Shown here piece by piece: positions 63,153 through 64,000 of a stretch of DNA of 64,000 nt; position 1 is the first letter of the stretch; every line of letters starts with the position of its first letter. A program made the translations under genes and the position numbers. The notes under the pieces were generated by a model, which was not told the DNA's origin, searched no databases, and was given only the letters and a program-made list of their open reading frames with translations. The stretch is taken from positions 1-64,000 of the forward strand of contig NZ_JAILWB010000010.1 of the NCBI RefSeq assembly GCF_025699295.1, read 5' to 3'. The stretch is from Hydrogenophaga sp. GTDB taxonomy: Bacteria; Pseudomonadota; Gammaproteobacteria; Burkholderiales; Burkholderiaceae_C.

Positions 63153-63784
63153 CGCTTGCAGTCCACGTTCAACGCCTGGCCACGCACGACCACACGCTGG
63201 TGCAGGACCTGCGCTTCGAGGTCGCACCGGGGCAGATCCTCACGCTCATGGGCCCCAGCGGCTGCGGCAAGAGTTCGGTGCTCGCGGCCATCGCGGGCAC
63301 GCTCGACCACGAGGCCCTGCACTTCGAAGGCACGGTGCGCCTGGACGCGAAGGACCTCGACACCCTGCCCACCGCGGCGCGCGGCATCGGCCTGCTGTTC
63401 CAGGACGATCTGCTGTTCGCCCACATGACCGTGGCCGAGAACCTGCTGTTCGCCGTGCCCGCCGGCCCGAAGCGCGCGCGGCTCGCCGAGGTGGCGCGCG
63501 CGCTGGGCGAGGCCGGGCTGGCCGGCTTCGGCGCGCGCGACCCGGCCACGCTCTCGGGCGGGCAGCGCGCGCGCGTCGCGCTCATGCGCGCCCTGCTCGC
63601 ACAACCCCGGGCGCTGCTGCTCGACGAACCCTTCTCGCGGCTGGACGCCGCGCTGCGCGACCAGTTCCGCGCCTTCGTGTTCGAGCACCTGCGCGCGCGC
63701 CAGATGCCCGCCGTGCTGGTCACGCACGACGCGGCCGACATCGCCGACCCGGCACTCGTGATCGAGCTCGGCCATGTTCGATAG
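63149..63784 (+). CDS. ABC transporter ATPase, YnjD-like
   Basis: 211 residues. Walker A GPSGCGKSSV, Q loop LLFQDDLLF, signature LSGGQRARVALMRAL, Walker B ALLLDEPFSRLD, H loop VLVTHDAADI. Drives import with the permease and YnjB-like protein. The next gene starts 11 bp before its stop. Confidence 0.94.
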   Translation: MTLAVHVQRLATHDHTLVQDLRFEVAPGQILTLMGPSGCGKSSVLAAIAGTLDHEALHFEGTVRLDAKDLDTLPTAARGIGLLFQDDLLFAHMTVAENLLFAVPAGPKRARLAEVARALGEAGLAGFGARDPATLSGGQRARVALMRALLAQPRALLLDEPFSRLDAALRDQFRAFVFEHLRARQMPAVLVTHDAADIADPALVIELGHVR

Positions 63785-64000
63785 CGCACTGCAGAATCGG
63801 CTCAAGCCCCTGCTGGCGCGTGCCGCGAGCGGCCTGGTGCGCCTGGGCATCGGCGCCGACGCGCTGAGCTTCCTCGGCTTCGGCATCGGGCTGGGCGCGG
63901 CAATGGCGATTGCCTTCGGTCACTTCCTCACCGGCCTGGCGCTGCTGCTGCTCTCGCGGCTGCTGGACGGACTCGACGGCGCCGTGGCGCGCGCCACCAC
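63774..64000 (+). CDS. CDP-alcohol phosphatidyltransferase family protein, YnjF-like (partial)
   Basis: 75 residues are in the window; the gene continues to the right. The start of the signature DGx2ARx8Gx3Dx3D is visible (RLLDGLDGAVARAT). Membrane helices precede and follow it. It is the fourth member of the ynj-type locus and overlaps the ATPase gene. Confidence 0.85.
   Translation, partial: MFDSALQNRLKPLLARAASGLVRLGIGADALSFLGFGIGLGAAMAIAFGHFLTGLALLLLSRLLDGLDGAVARAT

Noticed and set aside
59094..63227. Very long minus-strand open frame opposite bufC, doxX and the ynj-like genes
   Set aside because: It is a compositional shadow in G+C-rich DNA. The sequence is Gln/Arg/Ala-rich without domain patterns, while the plus strand carries well-recognised genes with overlaps and ribosome sites.

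Overview
The window is high-GC chromosome of a betaproteobacterium, most likely in the Comamonadaceae (Hydrogenophaga/Acidovorax-like). The evidence is the gene orders yicC-gmk-rpoZ-spoT-greB, nadK-recN-rapZ and lolB-ispE-tRNA-prs-rplY-pth, the DUF4148 and KTSC proteins, and urease accessory genes ending ureE-ureF-ureG. The species is not determined.

Layout. 1-2036: a GNAT tail and ureEFG. 2110-23726: a mobile island of about 21.6 kb, inserted in the anticodon loop of a tRNA-Ser(UGA) gene. It splits the gene into a 5' half (2078-2121) and a 3' half (23715-23770) that share only a 12-bp core. Just inside its left end the island carries a different but complete tRNA-Ser(UGA) with its own terminator, which should replace the broken host gene. 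The island also holds an integrase, an AlpA-like regulator and a primase-helicase, a short H-NS protein, a LexA-controlled module (SRAP peptidase and umuDC), a controller-like XRE protein with a tandem-palindrome operator, an A+T-rich overlapping three-gene module ending in a ComEC-like metallo-beta-lactamase protein, a DUF262/HNH-type protein, a broken isocitrate lyase tail and several unknown genes. This is the accessory part of the window.

23.8-56.2 kb is ordinary core genome: a two-component system, hemW-rdgB-rph, a PP2C phosphatase/Ser-Thr kinase pair, yicC-gmk-rpoZ-spoT, greB, two tRNAs, hrcA, nadK-recN-rapZ, mutY with a dynamin-like GTPase, mutM, a TPR protein with lolB and ispE, tRNA-Gln, prs-rplY-pth, ferredoxin-coaD-rsmD, two M16 peptidases and ftsY.

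56.2-64 kb is a metal-stress locus. It has an ECF sigma/anti-sigma pair, a thioredoxin-like protein, a bufferin-type RiPP precursor (DUF2282) with its DUF692 and DUF2063 maturation proteins, and a DoxX membrane protein, followed closely by ynjBCD-like ABC transporter genes and a ynjF-like gene cut by the window end. Two sequences of identical architecture (G[T/C]GTAA, 18 bp, GAC[G/C]AAC) precede the thioredoxin gene and the bufferin precursor gene, and probably are the promoters read by the local ECF sigma factor.

All calls come from reading the sequence; no database search was run.
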